Of a DNA stretch of 64,000 nucleotides, positions 19,301-26,957 are shown one piece after another (the first letter of the stretch is position 1; each line of letters begins with the position of its first letter). Source of the stretch: Saccharicrinis sp965230625 (GTDB taxonomy: Bacteria > Bacteroidota > Bacteroidia > Bacteroidales > Marinilabiliaceae); NCBI GenBank assembly GCA_965230625.1, contig CBDDLL010000001.1, positions 1,550,001 through 1,614,000 of the forward strand, in the 5' to 3' direction. The position numbers and the translations under genes were made by a program. Under the pieces are notes generated by a model that worked only from the letters and a program-made list of their open reading frames with translations, was not told the origin of the DNA and ran no database searches.

Positions 19301-20309
19301 TATAGAAGATGAAGAATCTCTACAAAATGTGACTAGCATCTTGGTAGATGAATTATGCTTTACAGACAGTAGTGGAGAGGTATTTTATATAAACAATGAA
19401 AGACATATTAGTGAATTAAAAGAGGTTCCTTTAATTTCTGAAAATCAAAAGACTTATTTAGAAAAAGAAAGTGTTTTGCTGGTCTTAGGGGGAGCCCAGG
19501 GAATAACTGCTGAAATATTAAAAGCATTGTCAGAAGAGATGCCTGCAACATATATTTTGGTTGGTAGATCTCCAAAACCTCAGGGAAATCGTTTTAACAT
19601 TGCAGCTAAAACCAAAAGTGAAATAAGAAAACAATTATTGCAAAAAGAAAAATTTAATAGTCCCAAAGAACTCGAAGAACTAACCAATACAATTTATAAG
19701 GAGAACCAAATATTACTTACAACAGATACTTTAGTGCAAAATGGTTCAAGGGTTGAATATTATTCTATAGATGTAACCAATTCGGATAAGCTCTCTAATC
19801 TAATTGAAGAAGTTTATAAGAAGTATGACAGAATAGATGGGGTAGTTCATGCTGCAGGTTATCTAGATGATAAATTGTTTATTGATAAATCATACAATTC
19901 GTTTGAGAGGGTATTTAACACAAAGGTTTTACCATTAAAAACTTTAGCTCATCATTTAAGGAAAGACATAAAATTTTGCATTTTCTTTTCCAGTATATCT
20001 TCAGTGTTAGGTAGTAAAGGTCAGGTTGATTATTCAGCGGCAAATAATGTCTTAGATTATGCTGTCAGAGTATTAAAGCATAGTATTGATGGACAGGTTG
20101 TTTCAATTAATTGGGGACCCTGGAAAGGTAAGGGAATGGTATCAGATGCTTTGGAAAAGGATTTTCAACGAAGAGGACTTTCGTCTATTTTAATTTCAGA
20201 AGGAGCAAAAGCCTTTATTAAAGAACTAAAGTATGGCTCCAGTAATCAGGTAGTAATTATGAATCCTGTAAAAGCATTTACTAACGCAAAAAGCTCAATA
20301 ACTGATTAA
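13332..20309 (+). CDS. PUFA/glycolipid-type iterative synthase: (FMN oxidoreductase)2-KS-AT-ACP-ACP-KR
   Basis: A 2325-residue multidomain synthase. Residues about 8-200 and 270-600 are two nitronate-monooxygenase/PfaD-like barrels: the second is complete (YPVVQGPMTRVTDVPEFA, EGRECGGHVGP), the first keeps only the later half (GGVGIHTASAIIGVGAYG). KS at about 637-1075 has active Cys823 in DAACASS, His in EAHGTGT and in GHTKCAAG. AT at about 1170-1480 has Ser1267 in GHSYGE and CAFHSP. Twin ACPs carry Ser1674 and Ser1775 in LSIDSIKRVEI, the PUFA-synthase form. KR at about 2045-2310 has GGAQGITA and Tyr2234. An ATG at 13350 (MPTVIAINPF) is an alternative start. The next gene starts 2 bp after the stop. 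Confidence 0.9.
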   Translation: MCTLVSMPTVIAINPFNCFDLKFAKCVSKSEALPIFIINDFNEEVLLDLSKFSRLFKGKFGLKVANLELLQYSLPDNLDTIIVSSQKISNLTHNHIKILAEVHSVHQLEEVDEKCVNGIIAKGNEAAGEVGELSSFVLLQALLEKTELPVFVQGGVGIHTASAIIGVGAYGVVLDYQCSLFPELNAPEKLKEDLLRLDGSETKIIDSKRVYQKPYVQNKNGSSEYNQTLCLSQDVGLAKYYFNRYKKLDDFIDAIHLAVYGHQRQAKHFRPLRNNNSFCKEYGLEYPVVQGPMTRVTDVPEFALSVSENGGLPFVALAMLKGDEARNLLVNTNELLSGKSWGVGLLGFNSQDLWDEQFEYIKEVKPTAVLIAGGRPSQANKFEEIGIKAFLHVPSSALLDSFIDSGVKNYVFEGRECGGHVGPFSSLVLWEKQINALHETEDLRGFNILFAGGIHDAKSAAFISIMATPLVTRGAHIGVVMGSSYLFTNEAVESGAIQIQYQKEVLSGSFTTLLESSPGHVVRCLNTPFAEKFQREKSILLEKGISKGDMAKQLEKLNVGRLRIAAKGNERIGDGFAKLNVNEQIEKGLFMIGQVTALVNKTYSIKQLHEEVSVNSTKFLDGLEVREYIKKESDPLDIAIIGMSCLFPDAKNVDEYWLNILQAKDSIIEVPEERWNKEVYFAKNERLKDKSTSKWGGFIPEVTFDPVKFGIPPQSLASIEPSQLLSLQVAYDAIVDAGYENKEFDRDNTSVIFGVETGSELQFGYELRVYYAKYFGELPKALDDVLPDYTEDSFPGILSNVISGRIANRLDFGGRNYSVDAACASSLTAVDVACHELKSGRANVALAGAVDLHNDIADYVKFTSVQALTFKGKCKTFDQDADGISLGEGVAVLVLKRLEDAIADKDKIYSIIKSVGASSDGKSLGLTAPRKSGQIKAFNRSYKEAGILPSEVGLYEAHGTGTVVGDKTELSSITELMLESGALPNQSHMGSVKTQIGHTKCAAGLAALIKASLSVYHGIKPPTINLNKPNLYYNEDLNPFIFNEAISPWIDKQRIAGISAFGFGGTNFHTVIENYNCEIEHTTITKKWPVEILPFRATNEAELNKMLSGISKLIDTNNDISLEDISYTLFNQADKPIRLCIVASSIEDLKTKINNAQTGKNSEGVYNTQAVKGKVAFLFSGQGSQRINMARDLFSYFPETRELLTDCKELNDILFPKRTFNEFELQKQEERIKDTLNAQPLLGIVDYAIASLLKDFGIEPDVLAGHSYGEIPALTFAGVIKPEELVSISKARASAILDAVVEDKGLMVAINCNREQFHKLIENEKEVYLANHNSNKQWVVAGYSEPINSFVTKLKDLNVPFRKLPVACAFHSPVIANSEKLFEQELKKYRFKTPEVEVWSNTTADKYPTEPHEIKERLCTHLVNPVLFTDEIKALHKKGARIFIETGPGNVLSNLCKSIVGEDIVSINAEQNKVNGIEKLMHCLAMYISTGREINFNKIFKDREVELLDYENLEKYEKPKTAWLINGFCAVPLTGKLPAHARKLVDSPVQIHKSIDTNLQPNEQVVDNAIKDYLANVNAIIKAQHNVMLSYLGNHQTATSLDTVFNNSIESNGVNEIPEQSSVETEKEDKLQHKDISQVNIKDILLETISDKTGYPVEMLGLEMDLEADLSIDSIKRVEIISILRKKLNLNTQDGADDLVEKLSSIKTLEGLINCLEDGFDNHPLENKEEIEKADLHSNDSIKDLLLNIVSDKTGYPVEMLGIEMDLESDLSIDSIKRVEIVNQLKSKLDLSNLGSSSDDFVEKLSTFKTLKSIINWIESLSATDAKDTTLNSSEVATESSKIEEEEEVMRYLMELVRSNTSKSNVEVLKDKRIAIIDDGGFISQKIKLHLEYHFVKADIIKSTDTILRDYDGLILVDMVGSTNRTSISDFFTLVQKLDHNKVQWIFTVTDVRKQFEVKQETSFIDSLQGFTGFLISLNKEWDACCRTIHIEDEESLQNVTSILVDELCFTDSSGEVFYINNERHISELKEVPLISENQKTYLEKESVLLVLGGAQGITAEILKALSEEMPATYILVGRSPKPQGNRFNIAAKTKSEIRKQLLQKEKFNSPKELEELTNTIYKENQILLTTDTLVQNGSRVEYYSIDVTNSDKLSNLIEEVYKKYDRIDGVVHAAGYLDDKLFIDKSYNSFERVFNTKVLPLKTLAHHLRKDIKFCIFFSSISSVLGSKGQVDYSAANNVLDYAVRVLKHSIDGQVVSINWGPWKGKGMVSDALEKDFQRRGLSSILISEGAKAFIKELKYGSSNQVVIMNPVKAFTNAKSSITD

Positions 20310-20311
20310 TC

Positions 20312-23300
20312 ATGGTAAATGACAATGAAATAGCGGTTGTTGGAATGGCTTGCACGTTTCCCGGTGCTAAGGATTTAGATGGATATTGGAACAATATTAT
20401 AAATAAAGTAAATGCTTTAAAAGAGGCTCCTAACCATAGAATTGACAAGGTATTTTATGACCCGGAATCAAATGAACCTGACAGGTTATATTGTAATAAA
20501 GGAGGGTTTATAGATGAATATGTTGATTTCGATCCAATTGAATTTGGTTTGGTCCCTAATTCAATAAAAGGTACAGAACCAGAACAACTTTTATCCCTAA
20601 AAATGGCAGCCAAGGCATTGAAAGATGCCGATATATTTGAAAAGAATATTTCATTAGAGAAAGCGGGTATAATAATTGGGAAGGCAGGAATTGGTGGTAT
20701 TGAAACAATGAAAACCCATGAAATACTCTATGGTGGAGAATCTATAGTAAGATTGTTAAAGAAGATTGCACCCAATTTAACTAATAATGACCTTAATAGG
20801 ATAAAAAAAGTATATCAGTTACAACATGGGAACTTAGGTTCGCAAAATGTAATGGGAACCGTACCTAATGTTGTTGCAGCTATTGTTGCTAACAGACTTA
20901 ATTTTGGTGGCCCAGCTTATATTATTGATGCTGCTTGTGCAAGTTCAATCATAGCCATAGATAATGCTGTTAAAGAATTGCAGATGAATCGCTGCGATTT
21001 AATGATAGCGGGAGGTATCCATTTAACCCAAACTCCACCTTTCTGGAATGCCTTTAGTCATTTAGGAGCTTTATCACGTACTCAGGTTGTCCGGCCTTTT
21101 GATAAGCGAGCTGATGGAGTATTGCCAGGGGAGGGCTGCGGTTTTGTAGTATTACGAAGGCTTAAAGATGCAATTAAGGATGACCAAAGAATTTATGCTT
21201 TAATAAAAGGAGTTGGATTGTCAAGTGATGGGGCACATGCCAGTTTAATGAGTCCGTCCTGGCAGGGGCAAATTAAAGCAATTAAAAGTGCCTGGGAGAG
21301 TTCAGGTTTAATAATTGATCAAATTGGATATTTAGAGGCTCATGGTACAGCAACTGTATTAGGAGATAAAACAGAAATAACAAGCCTGAATAAGGTTTTT
21401 GGTCAGAAAGAAAGACTTCCAAGAGCTGGTATTGGTTCTGTAAAGTCAATGATTGGCCATACAATGCCAGCTGCAGGTATTGCAGGATTTATTAAAACAG
21501 TAATGGCTGTTTATCATGGAGTATTACCTCCTACTTTGAATTGTGATGAACCTATAGATGCTTTTAATAAATCCAGGTTTGTACCAATTCAGGATGCATC
21601 AGATTGGAGTCAGACTGATTTGCCATATGTTGCCGGAGTGAATGCTTTTGGATTTGGAGGAGCCAATTCTCATATTATTGTTAAAGGTTTTAATAAGGAA
21701 AATAAGCATAGAAAAAAATACAATATTCCATTAGAAATTTCGGATAAGGATAAAGTTTTGTTATTGGCTAGAGAGTCTAAAGAAGAACTAATTAATGCCA
21801 TTGAAAAAAACGAAATAAGTATTGGGACAGGCAATTATCGAATTGCAGTTTTTAATCCAACAAAGAAACGCAGAGAATTAGCTGTTAGGATAATAAATAA
21901 AGATGTCAAATGGCGGAACAAGCAGGATATATGGTATACTTATTCTCCATTATTAAGTGATGGTAGCAAAATAGCATTTGTTTTTCCAGGGCTCGATGCA
22001 CCAGGGTTGTCTAGCATTAAAAAAGGAAACTTTTTAGCACTTGCTGACTTTCTGAATGTTGAAACTTCATCATCATTTGATAACGATGGACTAAAACTCT
22101 TTTATGATTTAGACGAATCAGCCAGGTTATTGGATGCCGCTTTAAAAAAGCTGGGAATTGAACCTGATCTTGTAGCAGGGCATAGTGTTGGAGAATGGAC
22201 GGCTTGTACTACTGTAGGTATGGTTGATCAGAAAGAAGTTAATGTTATTAATGATAGGGAGTTAAGAAAAGATAAAGTAAAACTAGATGTAGTTTTTCTG
22301 TCTGTAAGCTGTAAAATTTCTGAAGTTGAGGATTTACTACATCAGCATGATAATATCTATTTATCAAACGATAATTGTCCCAATCAATTTGTCTTGTCCG
22401 GATATAGAAATGAAATTGAGAGCTTTCAGGAACTACTTAATGAAAGACAAATAATTAATAGAATATTACCTTTCGAAACAGGCTACCATTCACCGCTAGG
22501 AAAAGAACATTTATCGGATTTAATTGAAAATATCAACCAATTAATTAGTTATAAAAAGCCCAAAACCGAAATATGGTCATCAATTACTGCAAATGTCTAT
22601 CCTGAAGGAGAAGAGGCTGTAAAACAATTGCAGGTTGATTTTATTACAAAACCAGTTTTATTCAGGCAATTAACTGAAAATATTTATAACAAAGGAGTAC
22701 AAGTTTTTATACAAATAGGAGCAGGCTCTGCTTCCGGATTTATTGGAGAAACGCTTAATGATAAGGATATTTCTATCGTTTCAGCTTCTTCTTCCAAAAG
22801 AGAGGCATTAAGTCAAGTCAGAAGAGTGTTGGCAGCGTTGTTTATTGAAGGCAAGGATGTTGATACAAACTTTCTGGGAATTTCAAAAGAGATGGATTCG
22901 AAGGAGACAAAGAGTGGGCTTAATACAATATTGGATTTATCACTTCCTTTTGTCGACTACAATAAAGTATTTTCCAAATCTGATATAAGCAAATTGACTT
23001 CTAGTAAAGGTAATGATGAAATTGATGCTTCTATGGAAGTTGGTAATTTAGGGAAAGCATTAAATGAGAATTTTACCTTGATGAAGGAAAAGCAAAGTGA
23101 GTTATTAAATATTATAAAGAATAAAAAAAGAGCAAATCCAGAAAACACTTTAAACCATTCTCTAAATTCATTATTGGAAGCTAAGCCTAATATTTTTAAG
23201 GAAATTGAGGTGTCATTTGAGAATTATCCGGAATTGAAGGATCATGTACCTTTTCGTAAAAGAAGCAGGATAACTAAACATGAACATGAAGGTGATGCTG

Positions 23301-24637
23301 TAATCCCTTTAACAATGTTTCTGGATTTATTTTTAGAGATATTAAAAGAAGCTTACCCTCAATTATCCGTTCATAAAATACATCATGTTAGTGTTTACCA
23401 ATTTTTATGGGTGCCAGAAAAGGTGATCGTAAAAGTAGTTGGCAAGTGGACAAAAAGAAATGAAATTCAATTTGAAATACAAGATTATATTTCCGCAACC
23501 TATATCATAGGACAAGAAAATATCAACAATACATCACCAACTTTTGAAATTAAGAATTCTAAAACTATTCCAATAAATGCATCGCAAGTATATAGCGATG
23601 GATATATGTTCCATGGAGAGTCATATCAAGGTATTAGAGAAATTAATGCCTATACAGATGATATGTTGGAAACAAATGTGATAGAACTTAGCGGTAAGGG
23701 ATCGCTCCTTGATACAATTGGACAGACAATAGGTGTATTCTCTCATATTTCTGGGCTTAATATCAGGCCATTTCCTGTGGGTATTGGTGAAATGAATTTT
23801 TATAGCAATCCCATAGACAAATCAGGTTCATTTATATGTATATGTAAATACAAGAGAGCAGATAACGATTTTATATATAGCGATGTTGAGTTGATTAGAA
23901 ATGGAAAATTGTGGTGCTCGGTAAAAGACTGGCAGGTAAAGAAATCAGAGATTGATAGTAAAGTCTGGAGCATGATGACAAGAGCCGAGGATTATTATTT
24001 GTCGGATTTATATAATGATCAGATTTCCATTATACGAAAGGATTTATATGAGAAAACCAACACATGGTTTACCATTCAGAATATCTATTTAAGTAAGGCA
24101 GAAAGCATTACCTTCAATCAATTAACATTGTCAAAAAAGAAAGAATGGTTGTTGGGACGAATTGCAGCAAAGGATTCAATTCGAAGAACAATATTATCGA
24201 AAAGGGGAGTTAGACTTCATCCTGCATCAATAACAATAACAAATGATAAATATGGTCAACCATTGGCACAGATACCAATTGATGAAGAGGTTTATGTTTC
24301 AATAGCACATAAAAATGGTATTGCAGTTTCATATTCTTCGCTTATTAATATGGTTGGGGTTGATATAGAGGAAGTAAAGCCCAGAGATAATGAATTTTAT
24401 GAGATGATATTGAATAAAGGAGAGAAAGAATTGCATCAGAAATGTGAAGATAAAAATGAATGGATAACACGTTTCTGGGTTGGGAAAGAATCATACGGAA
24501 AATCAATAGGGTTAGGCTTACAAGGGAGTCCAAAGAATTATCATGTCACGGATATTAATAAAAATGTTTTAACCATAGATGAAGTTGAAGTTACAACACA
24601 AACCTATGAAGAGTATATAATAGGATGGACTAAATAA
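20312..24637 (+). CDS. Second synthase subunit: KS-AT-DH-phosphopantetheinyl transferase
   Basis: A 1441-residue partner of the preceding synthase. KS (1-460): Cys209 in DAACASS, His in EAHGTAT and in GHTMPAAG, so it looks catalytically complete. AT (about 550-830): Ser625 in GHSVGEW and GYHSPL, but the usual GQG motif is FPGLDAPG and the stretch holding the substrate-binding Arg is shortened. DH (about 965-1230, hot-dog): His978 in LKDHVPF and Asp1134 in LLDTIGQ. The C-terminus (about 1245-1441) is an Sfp-type phosphopantetheinyl transferase with VGVDIEEV (Asp1351) and VGKESYGKSIG (Lys1392), so the complex can activate its own ACPs. It lacks ACP, KR and a chain-length-factor domain. Confidence 0.9.
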   Translation: MVNDNEIAVVGMACTFPGAKDLDGYWNNIINKVNALKEAPNHRIDKVFYDPESNEPDRLYCNKGGFIDEYVDFDPIEFGLVPNSIKGTEPEQLLSLKMAAKALKDADIFEKNISLEKAGIIIGKAGIGGIETMKTHEILYGGESIVRLLKKIAPNLTNNDLNRIKKVYQLQHGNLGSQNVMGTVPNVVAAIVANRLNFGGPAYIIDAACASSIIAIDNAVKELQMNRCDLMIAGGIHLTQTPPFWNAFSHLGALSRTQVVRPFDKRADGVLPGEGCGFVVLRRLKDAIKDDQRIYALIKGVGLSSDGAHASLMSPSWQGQIKAIKSAWESSGLIIDQIGYLEAHGTATVLGDKTEITSLNKVFGQKERLPRAGIGSVKSMIGHTMPAAGIAGFIKTVMAVYHGVLPPTLNCDEPIDAFNKSRFVPIQDASDWSQTDLPYVAGVNAFGFGGANSHIIVKGFNKENKHRKKYNIPLEISDKDKVLLLARESKEELINAIEKNEISIGTGNYRIAVFNPTKKRRELAVRIINKDVKWRNKQDIWYTYSPLLSDGSKIAFVFPGLDAPGLSSIKKGNFLALADFLNVETSSSFDNDGLKLFYDLDESARLLDAALKKLGIEPDLVAGHSVGEWTACTTVGMVDQKEVNVINDRELRKDKVKLDVVFLSVSCKISEVEDLLHQHDNIYLSNDNCPNQFVLSGYRNEIESFQELLNERQIINRILPFETGYHSPLGKEHLSDLIENINQLISYKKPKTEIWSSITANVYPEGEEAVKQLQVDFITKPVLFRQLTENIYNKGVQVFIQIGAGSASGFIGETLNDKDISIVSASSSKREALSQVRRVLAALFIEGKDVDTNFLGISKEMDSKETKSGLNTILDLSLPFVDYNKVFSKSDISKLTSSKGNDEIDASMEVGNLGKALNENFTLMKEKQSELLNIIKNKKRANPENTLNHSLNSLLEAKPNIFKEIEVSFENYPELKDHVPFRKRSRITKHEHEGDAVIPLTMFLDLFLEILKEAYPQLSVHKIHHVSVYQFLWVPEKVIVKVVGKWTKRNEIQFEIQDYISATYIIGQENINNTSPTFEIKNSKTIPINASQVYSDGYMFHGESYQGIREINAYTDDMLETNVIELSGKGSLLDTIGQTIGVFSHISGLNIRPFPVGIGEMNFYSNPIDKSGSFICICKYKRADNDFIYSDVELIRNGKLWCSVKDWQVKKSEIDSKVWSMMTRAEDYYLSDLYNDQISIIRKDLYEKTNTWFTIQNIYLSKAESITFNQLTLSKKKEWLLGRIAAKDSIRRTILSKRGVRLHPASITITNDKYGQPLAQIPIDEEVYVSIAHKNGIAVSYSSLINMVGVDIEEVKPRDNEFYEMILNKGEKELHQKCEDKNEWITRFWVGKESYGKSIGLGLQGSPKNYHVTDINKNVLTIDEVEVTTQTYEEYIIGWTK

Positions 24638-24670
24638 TTAACAGAATTAAAAATAGCAAAATTGAAAGAA

Positions 24671-24955
24671 ATGAAAGATCAAGCTGAAGTTTTTGAAAAA
24701 GTAAGAGAATTACTTACTGAAGTAATTGGTGAGGAATTTATGGAGGAATACAATGTTGAAATGGAAAGTACTTTAACAGGAGACCTTGAAATGGAAAGCA
24801 TAGAAATTGTTGAGTTATCCGAAAAAATAAAAAAGCATTATGGTAGTAATGTTAATTTTCAGGAATGGATGTCAAAACTGCAACTTGAAGAATTAATAGA
24901 CCTGTCTATAAAGGATATTGTTACATATGTTGAAGGATGCCTACAGTTGAGCTAA
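24671..24955 (+). CDS. Free-standing acyl carrier protein
   Basis: A small acidic carrier protein that would be charged by the PPTase domain encoded just upstream. The attachment Ser lies in GDLEMESIEIVELSEKI, the position of the DSL motif in ordinary ACPs, here MES. The helix III/IV region, with FQEWMSKLQLEELIDLSIKD, is typical of ACPs that serve PKS-like glycolipid pathways. I take the ATG at 24671; an in-frame TTG at 24662 would add three residues. The 3' end overlaps the hydrolase gene by 19 bp. It probably presents a starter or receives the finished chain. Confidence 0.85.
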   Translation: MKDQAEVFEKVRELLTEVIGEEFMEEYNVEMESTLTGDLEMESIEIVELSEKIKKHYGSNVNFQEWMSKLQLEELIDLSIKDIVTYVEGCLQLS

Positions 24956-25731
24956 ATACAGGTAAGGAAATAGGAGAATTACATTTACAAACATTGAATC
25001 CTGATGGAGAAGATGTAATAGTGCTGATACATGGCATGTTTGGGAATCTGGCGCAGTTTTATTTAACCTTGGCACCTTTTCTTTCAGAAAAATACCATGT
25101 TATAATGTACGATTTGAGATGTCATGGAAGGAGTTCTTGTTTTAAAAATGGTTTTGATTTGATTTCGTTGACCGATGACCTTAAAGCTTTGTTGGATCAA
25201 TTGAATATTGAAAAATGCCATTTACTAGGATTTAGCTATGGAGCTCTTATTGCATTGAAATTTTCAGTTCGTTACAAAGATTTAGTAGACAGGATTATAG
25301 CGGTTGAGATTCCTCCAAAGCCTCCATTCCCAATAAAAAAGAGAGGAACCTATACTTTTGATGATTTTATGAATTTTTCGTCTACCCTGACTCCAAATGT
25401 GAGGGATAATTTCTTGAGAAGTAAAAGGCAAATTAAGAATACCTTCAAAACATATGAATTTATTATTAATAGGACCACGTTTGTTGAGGATATGAATAAT
25501 GAGAAAGCTTTTGATTCAGATGATTATGGTAGAATAGAGGTTCCGGTTCAGTTGTTTTTTGGAGATAAATCGATTTGCTTGCCCGAATTGCATAGAATCA
25601 GTAGCTGGATTAAAAATAAAGTGATTTCGATAGGTGAAGGAGACCATGGCTTTTTCATGAAGAATCCAGAAAAAACAGCTAAAGAGATTATAAGATTTTT
25701 AGGAAGTAGATGTCCAATTAATATATCATAA
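24937..25731 (+). CDS. Alpha/beta hydrolase, probable chain-releasing thioesterase or acyltransferase
   Basis: A 264-residue alpha/beta hydrolase without a signal peptide. It shows the oxyanion motif VLIHGMFGN near residue 30, YDLRCHGRS, nucleophile Ser in LLGFSYGALIA (about residue 104), Asp in QLFFGDKS, and His in EGDHGFFMKNP. Its start lies inside the ACP gene (19-bp overlap) and the first glycosyltransferase begins 3 bp after its stop, so it is translationally tied to both. Release of the chain from the ACP, or its transfer to an acceptor, is the natural role. The sequence itself shows only a hydrolase. Confidence 0.85.
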   Translation: MPTVELNTGKEIGELHLQTLNPDGEDVIVLIHGMFGNLAQFYLTLAPFLSEKYHVIMYDLRCHGRSSCFKNGFDLISLTDDLKALLDQLNIEKCHLLGFSYGALIALKFSVRYKDLVDRIIAVEIPPKPPFPIKKRGTYTFDDFMNFSSTLTPNVRDNFLRSKRQIKNTFKTYEFIINRTTFVEDMNNEKAFDSDDYGRIEVPVQLFFGDKSICLPELHRISSWIKNKVISIGEGDHGFFMKNPEKTAKEIIRFLGSRCPINIS

Positions 25732-25734
25732 TAA

Positions 25735-26940
25735 ATGGGTTCACAACAAAAAATAGCAATAGTAACGTCTCCTTTTCTTGGACATATACATCCAACTATT
25801 GCAGTTGGAAAATCTTTAATTGATCTCGGCTATGATGTATATTGGATAAGTATGCTTCCATATATTGGTGGCATAATACCTCCCAAAGGAAAGTTTTTTT
25901 TAATCGAAGATAAGTTAGCTGTTTTTGATACAAAGCAAAAAGTACATTTTGGTATGGAGAGCCTTTATAGGCTATATGAGAATGATTTGATCCCTTTAAA
26001 TAAACATTTGTATGAACCAACAAAGGAGTTGTTTTGTAAAGAATCCTTTGATGCTGTAATAACTGATCATCAGGCTTTTGTTGGAGCAATATTGGCATAC
26101 GAATTTAATTTACCTTGTATTACATCTGTTACAGCACCGGCGGCAATTGATCAGTCCGAAAGCTTTCCTGAAGTTATCAATTATGAAAAATCGCAAATAG
26201 TAAAGTTACAGGAACATTTTGGAATAGATTTAAATTATCCATTGGTATGCTCATCTGCATTAACAATTATTTATTCATCAGAATTTTTTCTTCAGAGTTA
26301 CAACTTTCCGGAAAGTTACATGTTTGTGGGGCCATCATTAGGAGGAAGGTATGAGGAGAGTGTATCATTTCATGAAATAGACAATATTAAAAAAGGCCGA
26401 CCAATAGCACTTGTAACTATGGGGTCGATATTAAAAAGAGAAGCCGTTTTTATAGACAAAATTATTGAGGCTTTTAAAGAAGAAGACATAGACATTATTT
26501 TAATTGGAGATCCAAATTTGAAAGATGTATGGCCGGATAACTTTCATGTATTTTCATATATCCCTCAAGTTAAGGTTATGAAGGAAGTTCAGGTAGTGAT
26601 ATGTCATGGTGGACACAATACGGTTTGCGAGGCGTTGAGTAAGAGTGTCCCTGTAATAGCAATTCCAGTAGTTAACGATCAGTCTTATGTGGCTACCAAA
26701 GTAGTAAAGACAGGGTGTGGATTACGCTTAAAATACAAGAGGTTAAAACCTGAGCATTTAAGAGCAGCTGTTAGTGAAATATTTGCTAAAGAGAATTATA
26801 AGGAAGCAGCTTTAAAGGTGAAAAAATCATTTGACAAAGCAGGAGGTGAGGAGAGAGCAGCACAACTAATTCACGAGTTTATTATAAAAAATGAGAGGGT
26901 TTCGCTGAGTATACAGCCTGATAAAAGGGAAAATATGTAG
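25735..26940 (+). CDS. Glycosyltransferase 1 of 9 (macrolide-GT-like, GT1)
   Basis: A 401-residue GT-B enzyme of the MGT/UGT type, expected to transfer a sugar from a nucleotide donor to a lipid or polyketide hydroxyl. The N-terminal half starts with SPFLGHIHPTIAVG, whose His is the catalytic base. The donor-site motif near residue 290 reads CHGGHNTVCEALS followed by IPVVNDQ. Closest relatives in the window are the two genes after it. It begins 3 bp after the hydrolase stop and is followed by a 17-bp gap, so it belongs to the synthase operon. No signal or membrane segment is seen. Confidence 0.88.
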   Translation: MGSQQKIAIVTSPFLGHIHPTIAVGKSLIDLGYDVYWISMLPYIGGIIPPKGKFFLIEDKLAVFDTKQKVHFGMESLYRLYENDLIPLNKHLYEPTKELFCKESFDAVITDHQAFVGAILAYEFNLPCITSVTAPAAIDQSESFPEVINYEKSQIVKLQEHFGIDLNYPLVCSSALTIIYSSEFFLQSYNFPESYMFVGPSLGGRYEESVSFHEIDNIKKGRPIALVTMGSILKREAVFIDKIIEAFKEEDIDIILIGDPNLKDVWPDNFHVFSYIPQVKVMKEVQVVICHGGHNTVCEALSKSVPVIAIPVVNDQSYVATKVVKTGCGLRLKYKRLKPEHLRAAVSEIFAKENYKEAALKVKKSFDKAGGEERAAQLIHEFIIKNERVSLSIQPDKRENM

Positions 26941-26957
26941 AGTTAAATATATTAATT

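Noticed and set aside
13332..24637. A canonical omega-3 PUFA synthase (pfaABCD)
   Set aside because: There is no chain-length-factor domain, only one visible dehydratase, no PfaB-type separate acyltransferase and no separate PfaD; and the neighbours are glycosyltransferases.
13332..24637. An enediyne polyketide synthase
   Set aside because: The KS-AT-ACP-KR-DH-PPTase order is similar when the two proteins are added up, but two ketosynthases, two acyltransferases and the FMN domains do not fit, and no enediyne accessory genes are present.
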